Part shown: piece by piece, positions 43,098 to 52,023 of the stretch
How positions within the stretch are numbered: the stretch's first letter is position 1
How the letters are laid out: every line of letters starts with the position of its first letter
NCBI GenBank assembly: GCA_046328715.1
Contig: JAXLWB010000023.1
Span: forward strand, 87,270 to 151,269
Origin: JAXLWB01 sp046328715
GTDB taxonomy: Bacteria > Chloroflexota > Anaerolineae > Caldilineales > Caldilineaceae
Reading direction: 5' to 3'
Length of the DNA: 64,000 nt
Notes under the pieces: generated by a model
Seen by the model: only the letters and a program-made list of their open reading frames with translations
Told to the model about the DNA's origin: nothing
Databases searched by the model: none
Position numbers and translations under genes: made by a program

Positions 43098-43126
43098 TTG
43101 ACGAATTATTGTCATTCTGTTATCAT
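43098..43126 (+). promoter_or_regulatory. Sigma-70-type promoter for the 43267 gene
   Basis: TTGACG (43098-43103), 17 bp, then TATCAT (43121-43126): five of six matches in each hexamer with ideal spacing. It predicts a leader of about 135 nt before the ATG at 43267. The rest of 42983-43266 shows nothing else besides a second TTGACA at about 43076. Confidence 0.55.
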
Positions 43127-43266
43127 ACATCCTTCAAATGTAGTAAGGTCGTTGCAATTTCATTCGTTGTCCGCCACGTTCCCTTTAATTGCGAGCACTT
43201 GACCGCTACAGATCAGTCGTTGCCCCAATTTTGCTGAATTTATTCAACCCATTGTAGAGGAGTTCT

Positions 43267-46035
43267 ATGAGCTACCCCAAAGTTCATCGTGTGGTACCCG
43301 CAGTGATTCTTGCGCTGCTTTTGTTAATGGTTGCCCAACAACGGGCTCGTGCAGAAACTCAGATATTTACCTCGACGCTGCCACTCACCTATACCAACTG
43401 GAGCGATGCCTTTGTCTTTCCTCAATTCAACCCAAACCTTGGCATCTTGACGTCGCTGGAGATCAGTTCAACCAGCTACATGACCGGTTCATTCGCCTAT
43501 GAAAATACAACCAACCGTATAATCACCATTTCTGGTGAGATCTATGGCGCTGTAACGGTCAACTTACCCAATTTAAGCTCACTTCTCGTAACCGGCAGCG
43601 TCTTTTCAGCAACAACTACAACGAAGGCATTTGATGGGAATTTGAACTTTTCCGGCCCTTCCAGCGGCAGCTTTGAATACTCGGGAACCATCTCGAACAG
43701 CATCCACTTGCTGGCAGCCGCCGATCTAGCCGATTTTGTCGGTCCAGCCACCGTCACTATGACAGCAGACGCCAATAGTAACTGGAATGCAAGAGGCGGC
43801 TCGGCAAACTTTGCCTTCTTGTTGGTCAATCTTGCTAATGCAGTAGCCGAGTTGCGTTATCATTACGAGGTGCCACGTATCGAGTTTGAAAAGTTGGTCA
43901 ACGGGCGACTGGCTGATGGGGCCAATGATCAGGATGTGCCCTTGCTGCAACCCGGCGCAACGGTGACCTGGACTTACTTGCTCACCAACACTGGTTCCAT
44001 CACAATCCCGCTGAGTAGCATCACGGTGAGCGACAGCCAGCCAGGCATTACCCCGACTCGGGTCCTGGCCAGCGACGTTGGAGCGGATCAATTGCTTGCG
44101 CCAGGCGAACGATGGGAATATATCGCCACGGCGACAGTGGAGGATTTAGACGCGCCGACGCCTCCTGTAACCGTTGTGGCAGGTTGCAACCCAGATGGAA
44201 CGAGCGCCCCCGGCAATCGACCCACCTATCGCAACATCGGCACGGTGCTGGTTCCTGGGGTGGTGGTCACCGACCCGGCTCACTACTGTAACACCGCCAA
44301 TCCTGGCATTCAGATCGTTAAGCTGACGAATGCCGCCGATGCCAACCTCGCCAACGGCAACGATGTGCCCCAGATCAGCGCCGGCGGCGCTGTGACATGG
44401 ACTTATCTGGTCACCAACACTGGCAACATCACCTTCTCCTTGGCGCAGGTCGTGGTCAGTGACAGCCATGCCAGCATCGTGCCAACCTTTGTCAATAGCA
44501 GCGATGTGGGGGCCGACCAGTTGCTTTCCCCCGGCGAAACGTGGCGCTATCAAGCGATTGGCGTTGCCGACAATCTGGAACAGCCCACGGCAGGAGGTAC
44601 GATTGTGGGCGGTTGCAATCCTTCGGGGGATGCGGCTCCAGGTGAGCGCGCCACCTATGAGAACATCGGGATAGTCACGGTTCCGGGAGCTAGTGACAGC
44701 GATCCAAGTCATTACTGTAACCCACCTCGGCCAGGGATTGTCCTCGTAAAGCTCACCAATGGCGCGGATGCCAACGATCCAGATGGCAACGATGTGCCCC
44801 AGGTTGAGCCTGGCGCTACGGTGATCTGGACTTATCTGATCACCAACACTGGCAACATCACCTTCGCCCTGGCGGAAATTACAGTCACCGATAGTCAGAC
44901 GAACGTTGTTCCCTCACGGGTCACGAGCAGCGATGTGGGCGGTGACGATCTTTTGTCACCCAGCGAAAGTTGGCGCTATACAGCAACCGCCCCAGCACTC
45001 AACCTGGAGCAAAGCAACCCAGGCGTAACTACAGTAACTGGTTGCAATCCAGGCGGCGGAGCTACTCCCGGCGACCGGACCGCCTATGAAAACATTGGTT
45101 CGGTCACCGTCCCGGGTGCCAGCGACAGCGATCCCAGCCATTATTGCAACGTTGCCCATCCTGGTATCGAATTGGTCAAGCTCACCAACGGTTTTGATGC
45201 CAATGGGGCCAATGATGCAGATGTGCCACAAGTTGCTCCCGGTAGCCGAGTGACCTGGACTTATCTGATTACCAATACCGGACAAATCGCCTTCCTGGCC
45301 AGCCAGGTAATCGTGACCGACTCGCAGAATTCGGTCGTGCCCATACGGGTGACTAGCAGCGACAGCGGTGCGGATGATGTACTTTCGCCTGGGGAAAGTT
45401 GGCGCTATGTAGCCACTGGCTTTGCAGAGAATCTCAAGCAGCCGAGTGCCTCGACCACGGTAGAGCCTGGCTGCAACGCCAACCATACCACGGTTCCTGG
45501 TGATCGCCCCACCTATCGCAACATTGGTCAGGTCAGCGTACCTGGTGCCAGCGACAGCGATCCCAGCCATTACTGTAACCCACCCGTGGCCTCGATCCGG
45601 CTGGAGAATACAGTCTACCTAAACTATGACGGCGGTCTCTCCTGCCCAGGCTCAGAGGAGCAGATCCAAATCCCTGGCACGGCGGTGACCTACTGTTTCG
45701 AGGTGTTCAACAATGGTGACACCTATCTGGACAGCTTTATCTTTAATGACCCCGCCCTGGGCATCACCTTTACCAACTTGATTACAATCAACGGCTCGGC
45801 GCCGCTGGCACCAGGCGACTCGATCCTGTACTACTACCAATCAGCCATTCCGATCGGCTTCCTAGACAACGATGCAGTGGTCATTGCCAATCCAGTGGAC
45901 GATCAAGGGCGTGATATTCCCAATCTGCCCAATGTAAGCTCCATCGATCCCTCACGCGTCGGTCCTTTACCAACCAACGATGAAGAGACGAACGAACCCC
46001 GGCATGTTTACCTCCCGCTGCTCGTGACAAGATGA
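43267..46035 (+). CDS. Secreted four-repeat surface protein (choice-of-anchor E-like) with YLPL tag
   Basis: A 922-residue exported protein. A signal peptide (AVILALLLLMVAQQRARA) is followed by an N-terminal beta domain resembling choice-of-anchor E (about 30-205). Then come four tandem repeats of about 142 residues, each starting like IxLVKLTNGADAN and D-V-P-Q, with VTWTYLxTNTG in the middle and closing DSDPSHYCN. A separate final beta domain with two Cys follows, and the tail is VYLPLLVTR. Repeats 2-4 are the most alike. AGGAG precedes the ATG. Probably a stalk or adhesin; the paired Cys and Asp-rich loops may bind metal or form disulfides. Confidence 0.88.
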   Translation: MSYPKVHRVVPAVILALLLLMVAQQRARAETQIFTSTLPLTYTNWSDAFVFPQFNPNLGILTSLEISSTSYMTGSFAYENTTNRIITISGEIYGAVTVNLPNLSSLLVTGSVFSATTTTKAFDGNLNFSGPSSGSFEYSGTISNSIHLLAAADLADFVGPATVTMTADANSNWNARGGSANFAFLLVNLANAVAELRYHYEVPRIEFEKLVNGRLADGANDQDVPLLQPGATVTWTYLLTNTGSITIPLSSITVSDSQPGITPTRVLASDVGADQLLAPGERWEYIATATVEDLDAPTPPVTVVAGCNPDGTSAPGNRPTYRNIGTVLVPGVVVTDPAHYCNTANPGIQIVKLTNAADANLANGNDVPQISAGGAVTWTYLVTNTGNITFSLAQVVVSDSHASIVPTFVNSSDVGADQLLSPGETWRYQAIGVADNLEQPTAGGTIVGGCNPSGDAAPGERATYENIGIVTVPGASDSDPSHYCNPPRPGIVLVKLTNGADANDPDGNDVPQVEPGATVIWTYLITNTGNITFALAEITVTDSQTNVVPSRVTSSDVGGDDLLSPSESWRYTATAPALNLEQSNPGVTTVTGCNPGGGATPGDRTAYENIGSVTVPGASDSDPSHYCNVAHPGIELVKLTNGFDANGANDADVPQVAPGSRVTWTYLITNTGQIAFLASQVIVTDSQNSVVPIRVTSSDSGADDVLSPGESWRYVATGFAENLKQPSASTTVEPGCNANHTTVPGDRPTYRNIGQVSVPGASDSDPSHYCNPPVASIRLENTVYLNYDGGLSCPGSEEQIQIPGTAVTYCFEVFNNGDTYLDSFIFNDPALGITFTNLITINGSAPLAPGDSILYYYQSAIPIGFLDNDAVVIANPVDDQGRDIPNLPNVSSIDPSRVGPLPTNDEETNEPRHVYLPLLVTR

Positions 46036-46061
46036 CGCCAACCTGTGGTCGGATGTAACAA

Positions 46062-46118
46062 GATGACAAGCTGACAAGGTGATCGATATTGCTCGTTTTC
46101 ACCCTGTCAGCTTGTCAC
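46062..46118 (+). terminator. Stuttering hairpin after the surface-protein gene
   Basis: Arms 46062-46082 and 46099-46118 pair with one mismatch (GACAAGCTGACAAGGTGA against TCACCCTGTCAGCTTGTC). The arms consist of GACAAG units. It begins 27 bp after the stop; the tail after it is C/T-rich rather than a clean T-run. Confidence 0.55.
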
Positions 46119-46527
46119 CCTGTCCCCTCTTCTCCTCACCTTTATCCTGTCCTACGCTCTGCGTATGAAATCCGTAGGGAAGTCAGCAACCTTTCGTTAT
46201 CACGACACATAGAAATCGTCAATTTACAACTAGATTTTTTGATGTACAATCTGCGCAGCCCTTTTTGAATTTCCCATAATTCTAACCGAATAGACTTACG
46301 CACCCCGGTGGCACTTGCGTAGCTGTTCAGCTCACTGCAACTGGATTGCACTTCACAACTACCTTTAGCTACGAGAGTTTAGACAACCACCTGCAAACTG
46401 AAAAGGTTCAGTTGAGTTTGCGCTACCTATAACTTACCACATCCACATTTTGTGAATCGGGGCAGCCCATGCGTTTGTCATCCCTAGACTATTCTCGGCT
46501 CCATGTTGTAGCCATCTGGAGAAATAG
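46119..46527. other. Intergenic region with no recognised gene
   Basis: About 410 bp upstream of the beta-helix gene. Moderately AT-rich, with short accidental frames only. It probably contains the promoter of the gene at 46528, but no convincing hexamer pair was found; GGAGA lies just before the ATG. Confidence 0.5.
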
Positions 46528-48132
46528 ATGAGTCGTTCTACTCGCTTGCGTCCAAAGATTCTACTTGTGCCTTCGCTTCTGGCCCTGTTATTTCTGTCCC
46601 GCTGTCCTTCTCATCTGTACGCCCAAGCTGCGCAATCATCCTCACAAAACAACGAAATCTTGTTTCCCGGTGCAGCACCCTGCGATCAAGGATTGCAGGC
46701 TTGTATTGACGCAGCGCCCAACGGCAGCACCATTCACATCGCAGCCGGTAGCTACACCGGCAGCTTTACCCTTTCTCGGCCCGTCAGCTTGGTAGGCAGC
46801 GGAGCAGCAGCGACGATCCTCAGCGCAGAAGGCGAACAGCGCGTACTACATATCTTTGACGCAGCCGTCACCAGTCAGGTTGTGATTGCCGACCTCACGA
46901 TCCGGGGCGGTAAGGCCAATGGTGCGAACAATCCTGATCAAAACGGCGGTGGAATCCTGATTGAAGAGGGAGCGACGCCGCAGCTACAACGACTGATCGT
47001 GCGCGACAATTACGCATTCAACATGGGCGGTGGGATCGCCATCATTAACACGGGAGCGGTCACCATTCGTGACACGCAGCTAATCAACAATCAGAGCGCC
47101 GGGACAGGCGGCGGGTTGTGCAGTGCAGCCGAATCGACCACGATCGAAAACTCCGTTATCGAGCAGAATCAGGCCAAACATGGCGGCGGGGCATTGATTA
47201 ATGGTCACTTCACCTTCACCAATGTCACCGTGCGGGCCAACCGGGCCGAGGAACTGGGAGGCGGACTGTACGGCGGGATGGACGGCAAGTTTGATGTGCT
47301 CATCTCCCAGATTAGCCAGAGTCACTTTTCCGACAACCAGGCAGGTTATCAAGGCGGCGGGGCCTTCCTCTTCAACACGCGGATCGACCACAGCGAATTC
47401 AGACAAAATCTTGCCCACAACGACACAGCCCCCAGTGCTGGTGGAGCATTGGCCAGTTCGAACAGCTTAACTGTGACCAAGTCCACTTTTATTTCGAACA
47501 GCGCAACTGACGGCGGAGCCATCGCAGGGTTAGGCGGCAAACTCTGGATTCACAACTCACTCTTTAGCGACAACCATGCGCTCGACGTCAACAACGGCGC
47601 AGCGATCAGTTTAGTGGATGCGAACGAAGTCACCCGTGTCTGTATCACCCATGTCACCATTGTCAATCGTGGGCAAGATCTGGCGCAAAATAACGCGGCG
47701 GCTATCAAGTCCGGAGCCGGTGAGATACGCCTGACCAACTCGATTGTGGTCAACCATGCGGCGGCCATCCTCAACAGTGGCGGTCGCGTCATGGAGCAGA
47801 CCAACCTCTACTACGGCAACGGTCAAAACATCATCGGTCAGCTTTTGCGTTCGCTGCACGGCATCGACGGCGACCCACTGTTTGAAAATCCGGCAGCCTT
47901 CAACTTCCACTTAAAATCTACCTCACCAGCGATCAACGCAGGCAGCACAGTGACCGATGTCCTTGATGATATTGACGGTGAAATGCGCCCCACCGGGGAT
48001 GCGCCTGACATCGGCTTTGACGAAGCTGTTCCGGGCGTCACGCAACCCGACCAACCTGTCGTGCCTGTACAACCAGATCCTGACTTTAGTGTTCCCAATG
48101 GCGTCTATCTGCCCTTGGTCATCGGCCAATAA
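46528..48132 (+). CDS. Secreted right-handed beta-helix protein with YLPL tag
   Basis: A 534-residue exported protein: signal peptide (ILLVPSLLALLFLSRCPSHL), a short PGAAPCDQGLQACIDAAPNG segment typical of pectate-lyase-like cell-surface proteins, then parallel beta-helix repeats from about 70 to 460 with the recurring GGGI/GGGL turns and N-x-A ladders. A DIDGEMRPTGDAPDIGFDE C-terminal module follows, then the tail VYLPLVIGQ. Such proteins bind or cleave polysaccharides, or serve as adhesins; no catalytic residues are assigned. It follows the repeat protein at 43267 on the same strand. Confidence 0.88.
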   Translation: MSRSTRLRPKILLVPSLLALLFLSRCPSHLYAQAAQSSSQNNEILFPGAAPCDQGLQACIDAAPNGSTIHIAAGSYTGSFTLSRPVSLVGSGAAATILSAEGEQRVLHIFDAAVTSQVVIADLTIRGGKANGANNPDQNGGGILIEEGATPQLQRLIVRDNYAFNMGGGIAIINTGAVTIRDTQLINNQSAGTGGGLCSAAESTTIENSVIEQNQAKHGGGALINGHFTFTNVTVRANRAEELGGGLYGGMDGKFDVLISQISQSHFSDNQAGYQGGGAFLFNTRIDHSEFRQNLAHNDTAPSAGGALASSNSLTVTKSTFISNSATDGGAIAGLGGKLWIHNSLFSDNHALDVNNGAAISLVDANEVTRVCITHVTIVNRGQDLAQNNAAAIKSGAGEIRLTNSIVVNHAAAILNSGGRVMEQTNLYYGNGQNIIGQLLRSLHGIDGDPLFENPAAFNFHLKSTSPAINAGSTVTDVLDDIDGEMRPTGDAPDIGFDEAVPGVTQPDQPVVPVQPDPDFSVPNGVYLPLVIGQ

Positions 48133-48199
48133 TCAGGGAAAAGTGGCGAATAGCCTAACCTCGCCACTCGCAAACCAGTGCATACCACTCTGCCTTCTC

Positions 48200-48538
48200 T
48201 CAACGGAAGACAAAATAGACTGCGCCAAAAAGACAGAGCGCGGCCCACACATAATCCAACTTGAACGGTTGCCCCATATAAAACAAAGCAAAGGGAACAA
48301 AGACACTCAGCGTAATCACTTCTTGGATAATTTTCAGTTGTCCTAAGTTGAAGGTGCCATAGCCAATGCGGTTAGCTGGTACCTGCAGCAAGTATTCAAA
48401 GAGTGCCAGCCCCCAACTGAAGAGCGCAGCAATGTACCACGGTCGGTCCGCCAGGTTGCGCAGGTGCGCGTACCAGGCAAAGGTCATAAAAACATTCGAG
48501 CAAGTCAAGAGTAGGATCGTTTGTAACTGAATTGGCAT
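48200..48538 (-). CDS. DMT-superfamily (DUF486) small membrane protein
   Basis: A 112-residue protein with four predicted membrane helices and the DUF486 hallmarks WYAHLRNL, FEYLLQVPANRIGYG, FNLGQLKIIQEVITLSVF and FALFYMGQPFKLDY. The family belongs to the drug/metabolite transporter superfamily at half the usual size, so it probably works as a dimer. The substrate is unknown. It is convergent with the beta-helix gene. Confidence 0.9.
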   Translation of the reverse strand: MPIQLQTILLLTCSNVFMTFAWYAHLRNLADRPWYIAALFSWGLALFEYLLQVPANRIGYGTFNLGQLKIIQEVITLSVFVPFALFYMGQPFKLDYVWAALCLFGAVYFVFR

Positions 48539-48803
48539 CGTTTTTCCTCGATATTAAAGTGTATTCGCCTCAAGACCCGTTTTACCATACACCTGATAAC
48601 TTTGGCTGAATCCATGGCTACAATCGGCACTCGTCTCTCAACCGCTTCTATGCGAGCCTGTCAGGTATACTTTCCGAACAGTGTCTCAAGCACAATGTTC
48701 CTTCCAAAGGCACCACAATCGCAATCGTCGGGAGACTGTGAGATTGTGCCACGCAATTCCAAGAATCTCCCAAACTCGTTGCACCTTAAGTCCACCACCC
48801 ACA
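48539..48803. other. Intergenic region upstream of the 118-bp repeats
   Basis: Together with the repeats it makes a 726-bp gap (48539-49264). Two frames here (48602-48865, 48946-49167) run into the repeat units and read as DNA-repeat translations, so no gene is called. Confidence 0.5.
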
Positions 48804-49064
48804 GCTACGATGTTGCGCCACCCGTAGGTGCGTGCTTCCAGCCGCACAAATGGGGGTTGTATTGACAGCTATGAGCTTCACCAATGTGGGTTATGTACCC
48901 GACCCGCAGCTAGAAGCTGCTGCTACAATGTTGCGCCATCCGTAGGTGCGTGCTTCCAGCCGCACAAATGGGGGTCGTATCGACAATTATGAGCTTCACC
49001 AATGTGGGTTATGTACTCGACCCGCAGCTTCTAGCTGCGGCTACGATGTTGCGCCACCCGTAGG
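48804..49064. repeat. 118-bp tandem repeat, two units plus a partial third
   Basis: Units start at 48804, 48922 and 49040 with GCTAC(G/A)ATGTTGCGCCA; the period is exactly 118. Each full unit contains CGTAGGTGCGTG, CCGCACAAATG, GAGCTTCACCAATGTGGG and a CCGCAGC/GCTGC palindrome. The GTAGGTGCG and CCGCACAAATG parts recur in the hairpin at 56833-56902, so the two belong to one repeat family. Confidence 0.8.
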
Positions 49065-49211
49065 GGACAGCTTGAATTTAGAATCGATAGCATTCACCCA
49101 TCGTTTCAGACATTTTATTGGATGTGTTGCGGCTAAATTGAGGTGTCCCTATGGAACAGGACAATAAGGAAGTTTCGTAAAAAATGGAGACACTTCGTGG
49201 AGAAACAAGTG

Positions 49212-49258
49212 TGACAGTGGACAGTGGTACAGAAATACTGATTCACTGTCCACTGTTA
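49212..49258. repeat. Stuttering hairpin of ACAGTGG units
   Basis: TGACAGTGGACAGTG (49212-49226) pairs with CACTGTCCACTGTTA (49244-49258) with one mismatch. It lies 7 bp after the stop of the minus-strand CAP-LysM gene, so it may serve as its 3' hairpin. Confidence 0.6.
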
Positions 49259-49264
49259 CACTGT

Positions 49265-50461
49265 CTACTTCAAACGGATCTGCTGCCCTGGTTGGAGCAA
49301 GGAGTCTTCTGTAAGATTATTGATGCGCAACAACTCTTGCCAGTCGAGGTTATGACGCATGGCGATCACGAAAATTGTATCGCCGGCTTTGATGGTATAG
49401 GTAGCACCGCTGTCGTCGGCAGGGGGTGGAGCGGGCGGAGCACTGAAGGCGATAAAACCGGAGTTATCGGCAGGCGCTACTTCGGGGTCGGGCGTTGCTT
49501 CTGCGCCAGGCACCTTGATCACCTGACCGATCTGCAAGACGCTCCATTCACCCAAGCCATTGATAGCCGCCAACTCTTGCCAGGTGACATCATACTTTCC
49601 GGCAACCCGATCCAGCGTATCCCCTGAGTTGATCGTGTAAACGCCGGTATAGGATGCGGCGCGCGCATTGGCCAATTCGGCACTGGCCATCGAGCCACCG
49701 ACCGCACCGCCACCCGGAATGTGAACCACTTGGCCAATCTGAAGAATGCTATGCCCGGTCAAGCCATTCGCCTCTGCCACTGTTTCCCAATCCAAACCGT
49801 GGCGCAAGCCAATCACCAAAAGGGTGTCGCCGGGTTGAATGGTGTAATCCAAACCGCCTGCGGGAACTACCTGTACCGTAGGCTCTGCTCCGATGAAGTT
49901 GTTTCCAACATTGGCCGATTGAACATCTGGGGTTACAGCACCGTTGCTACGAGCAAAATCAGTAAACCAGTAGACCAAACCAGTCTGCGGATCGACTGTC
50001 TCGCCGATGCCGATTTCGGTATAATTGGCCTGTAGAATGTTTTCGGCGTGGGGCGGATCCGACATCCACCAGCGCATAGCATCGCCGGGGCTGGCGGTCA
50101 AGATCCAATTTTCGCCGACCCAGTCGCTATTGTAGCCTAAGCGGTTGACTCGTGTACGTACCGTACTGCCATCGCTGCCATAATGTCCCCACGCCACGTG
50201 AGCGGCTACATCATTTGCCTGACCTTGAGCGGCAAAATTGAGTACCTGGCTTACTTGAAGTGGTGGGCGCCCGGCATTGGCACGCATCTGATTGATAGCG
50301 TCTACGATGGCCTGGGACGTGGATGAGAGCGACGAATAGGCATCTGATTGGGCAAAAAGAGGTGAACGGAATGTGATTACCGAGATAAGAGCAAGGATGA
50401 GCGCGCAGAAAAGAGACGGCAACACATTGGGCTGTCGCAATAATCTTGTGATTCGCAGCAT
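49265..50461 (-). CDS. Secreted CAP-domain protein with three LysM repeats
   Basis: A 398-residue exported protein: signal segment (VLPSLFCALILALISVITF), a CAP/SCP-like domain at about 45-185 (AINQMRANAGRPPLQ, WGHYGSDGSTVRTRVNRLGY, VGENWI, W-x-x-SxPHxxNIL), then three LysM domains (YTIQPGDTLLVIGLRHGLDW; YTINSGDTLDRVAGKYDVTW; YTIKAGDTIFVIAMRHNLDW), the last at the extreme C-terminus. LysM binds peptidoglycan or chitin, so the protein should sit on the cell wall. The CAP function is unclear. ATG 50461 gives a clean signal peptide. Confidence 0.9.
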   Translation of the reverse strand: MLRITRLLRQPNVLPSLFCALILALISVITFRSPLFAQSDAYSSLSSTSQAIVDAINQMRANAGRPPLQVSQVLNFAAQGQANDVAAHVAWGHYGSDGSTVRTRVNRLGYNSDWVGENWILTASPGDAMRWWMSDPPHAENILQANYTEIGIGETVDPQTGLVYWFTDFARSNGAVTPDVQSANVGNNFIGAEPTVQVVPAGGLDYTIQPGDTLLVIGLRHGLDWETVAEANGLTGHSILQIGQVVHIPGGGAVGGSMASAELANARAASYTGVYTINSGDTLDRVAGKYDVTWQELAAINGLGEWSVLQIGQVIKVPGAEATPDPEVAPADNSGFIAFSAPPAPPPADDSGATYTIKAGDTIFVIAMRHNLDWQELLRINNLTEDSLLQPGQQIRLK

Positions 50462-50601
50462 AGGTATGCAAATCATAGCCCACAGTTCAGTTGTTCCACA
50501 AACTGACGTAAGCGCAGGAATCAATTTTTACCCTTGAACTCGCGACATTTGACGTAATTTGGTCACACGATTACCCTACGATACTACAACGAATTTTCAA
50601 A

Positions 50602-50661
50602 GAGGTGAGGCGGGAGGGGTGAAGTTGGCCTCTTACCATTCACCCTCACTCTTCATCCCTC
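50602..50661. repeat. Stuttering quasi-palindrome before the M42 peptidase
   Basis: Left arm 50602-50624 (GAGGTGAGGCGGGAGGGGTG core) pairs imperfectly with 50632-50661 (TTCACCCTCAC and CTTCATCCCTC blocks). It ends 16 nt before the ATG at 50677, just ahead of the AAGGAA site. Confidence 0.5.
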
Positions 50662-50676
50662 AATAAGGAATAGAAT

Positions 50677-51714
50677 ATGTTTGAACTAATCAAGCAGTTA
50701 ACCGAACTCACAGGCCCTGTGGGTCAAGAGGCAATTGTCCTCGATTTCATCGAAAAGCTTTGGAAGGCCGAAAACATCGCCGTCGAGCGCACACGGATTG
50801 GCAACGTCATCGGTCGAGCCGGAGGCAGCGGCAAACGTCTGTTACTTGCCGCCCACGGCGACGAACTATCCTATCTGGTGCGGGCCATCCATCCTGCTGG
50901 CTTCCTCTGGTTGGCCAATGGGCAAGCCTGGCAACTCAATGTGGGCAACCGCAATGCCTTCACGATCGGTCAGCGGGTCAGGGTGCTGGCACGCAGCGGC
51001 GAGATTCCAGGCGTCATCGCCACTGCGTCTGGACACGTTGCCACCTTGGCCATGCCAGAATTGCGCGACCTAACCTGGGATGATTTTTGGGTCGATACAG
51101 GACTTAGCGCGCGGGAATTGATGGATCGTGGCGTCACTCCTGGCACACGTGTGATCTGGGACGCAGAGACCGTACGTTGGGGCGATCATATCGTCGGCAA
51201 GGCATTGGACGATCGTGTACCCCTGGCCGTAATCACCGAGGTGCTGCGGCGTGTACCAGTAGCAGAACGCAAAGTCGAACTGACCATTGCCTGTACCGTA
51301 CAGGAGGAGATCGGCCTGATCGGGGCCTTTGGTTTGATGATGCGCGAGCAATTTGATGCGGCCATCGCCGTGGAGATTGGCCTCTCCGGCGATATTCCGA
51401 CCGTACCAGAACGAGTCATGCCTGTTCGCTTGGGCGGTGGTCCGACCCTGGTGCACAAAGATTCGTTGGTGCACTACGACCACAAGTTGACAGCACGGCT
51501 AGAAGCAGTGGCCAAGGAAGCTGGCATCCCTATTCAGCATGCAGTCTATGGTTCCTTTGGCAGCGACGGTGGTGCCTTTATGAAGGCCGATGTGCCCGCA
51601 GCGTTGGTCGCATTCCCGGCCCGTTACACTCATACCCCCTTTGAGACAGGCCATATTGGCGATATCGAAGGGCTAACAGAATGGCTGTGTGCGTTAGTAC
51701 GCAGCGGGCTCTAA
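50677..51714 (+). CDS. M42-family metallo-aminopeptidase
   Basis: A 345-residue peptidase of the M42 (tetrahedral aminopeptidase / endoglucanase M) family. Metal and catalytic residues are visible: His-Asp in AAHGDELSYLV, Asp in GKALDDRVPL, Glu-Glu in CTVQEEIGLIGA, the ligand in VEIGLSGD, and the last His in YTHTPFE. It removes N-terminal residues from short peptides in the cytoplasm as a large oligomer. It is followed by a peptide-type ABC uptake system, so it may digest imported peptides (inference). Confidence 0.92.
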   Translation: MFELIKQLTELTGPVGQEAIVLDFIEKLWKAENIAVERTRIGNVIGRAGGSGKRLLLAAHGDELSYLVRAIHPAGFLWLANGQAWQLNVGNRNAFTIGQRVRVLARSGEIPGVIATASGHVATLAMPELRDLTWDDFWVDTGLSARELMDRGVTPGTRVIWDAETVRWGDHIVGKALDDRVPLAVITEVLRRVPVAERKVELTIACTVQEEIGLIGAFGLMMREQFDAAIAVEIGLSGDIPTVPERVMPVRLGGGPTLVHKDSLVHYDHKLTARLEAVAKEAGIPIQHAVYGSFGSDGGAFMKADVPAALVAFPARYTHTPFETGHIGDIEGLTEWLCALVRSGL

Positions 51715-51766
51715 TTCAGCAGAAACTCGCAGGCCAGAATCGATCCACCCTTACGCCTTAATCAGA

Positions 51767-51795
51767 TTGTGGAATGCCACCAGAGATGATATAAT
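51767..51795 (+). promoter_or_regulatory. Extended -10 promoter upstream of the peptide-binding protein
   Basis: TATAAT at 51790-51795 is preceded by TGA (extended -10), and TTGTGG lies 17 bp upstream (51767-51772). The predicted leader is about 220 nt and contains GGAAGGCGTAACCTTCC, a small hairpin. Nothing else is seen in the 309-bp gap. Confidence 0.5.
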
Positions 51796-52023
51796 CAGCC
51801 TTGACCTGGAAGGCGTAACCTTCCAAAGTAAGATCACAGGTCATCCACAAATCGGTTCATACAATCAAATCAAGCGAAATCCGACCTGATCCGTCTCAAT
51901 CCCCTGACAAGTCAATCCAAGAGGCAGAAAGCGAAAACAGGTTCCCTGCTTGAATCAATGCTACTCAACGCTGGATTTTGATCAGATCTTTACCATAATA
52001 AATTCACAAAGGAGCATCGTATC

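Noticed and set aside
48804..49064. CRISPR array or coding repeats
   Set aside because: Units of 118 bp are alike throughout and the overlapping frames lack codon structure; they are tandem repeats.
48602..49167. Two short plus-strand genes
   Set aside because: Both translate the same 118-bp repeat (shared YDVAPPVG segment) and have no family or SD support.
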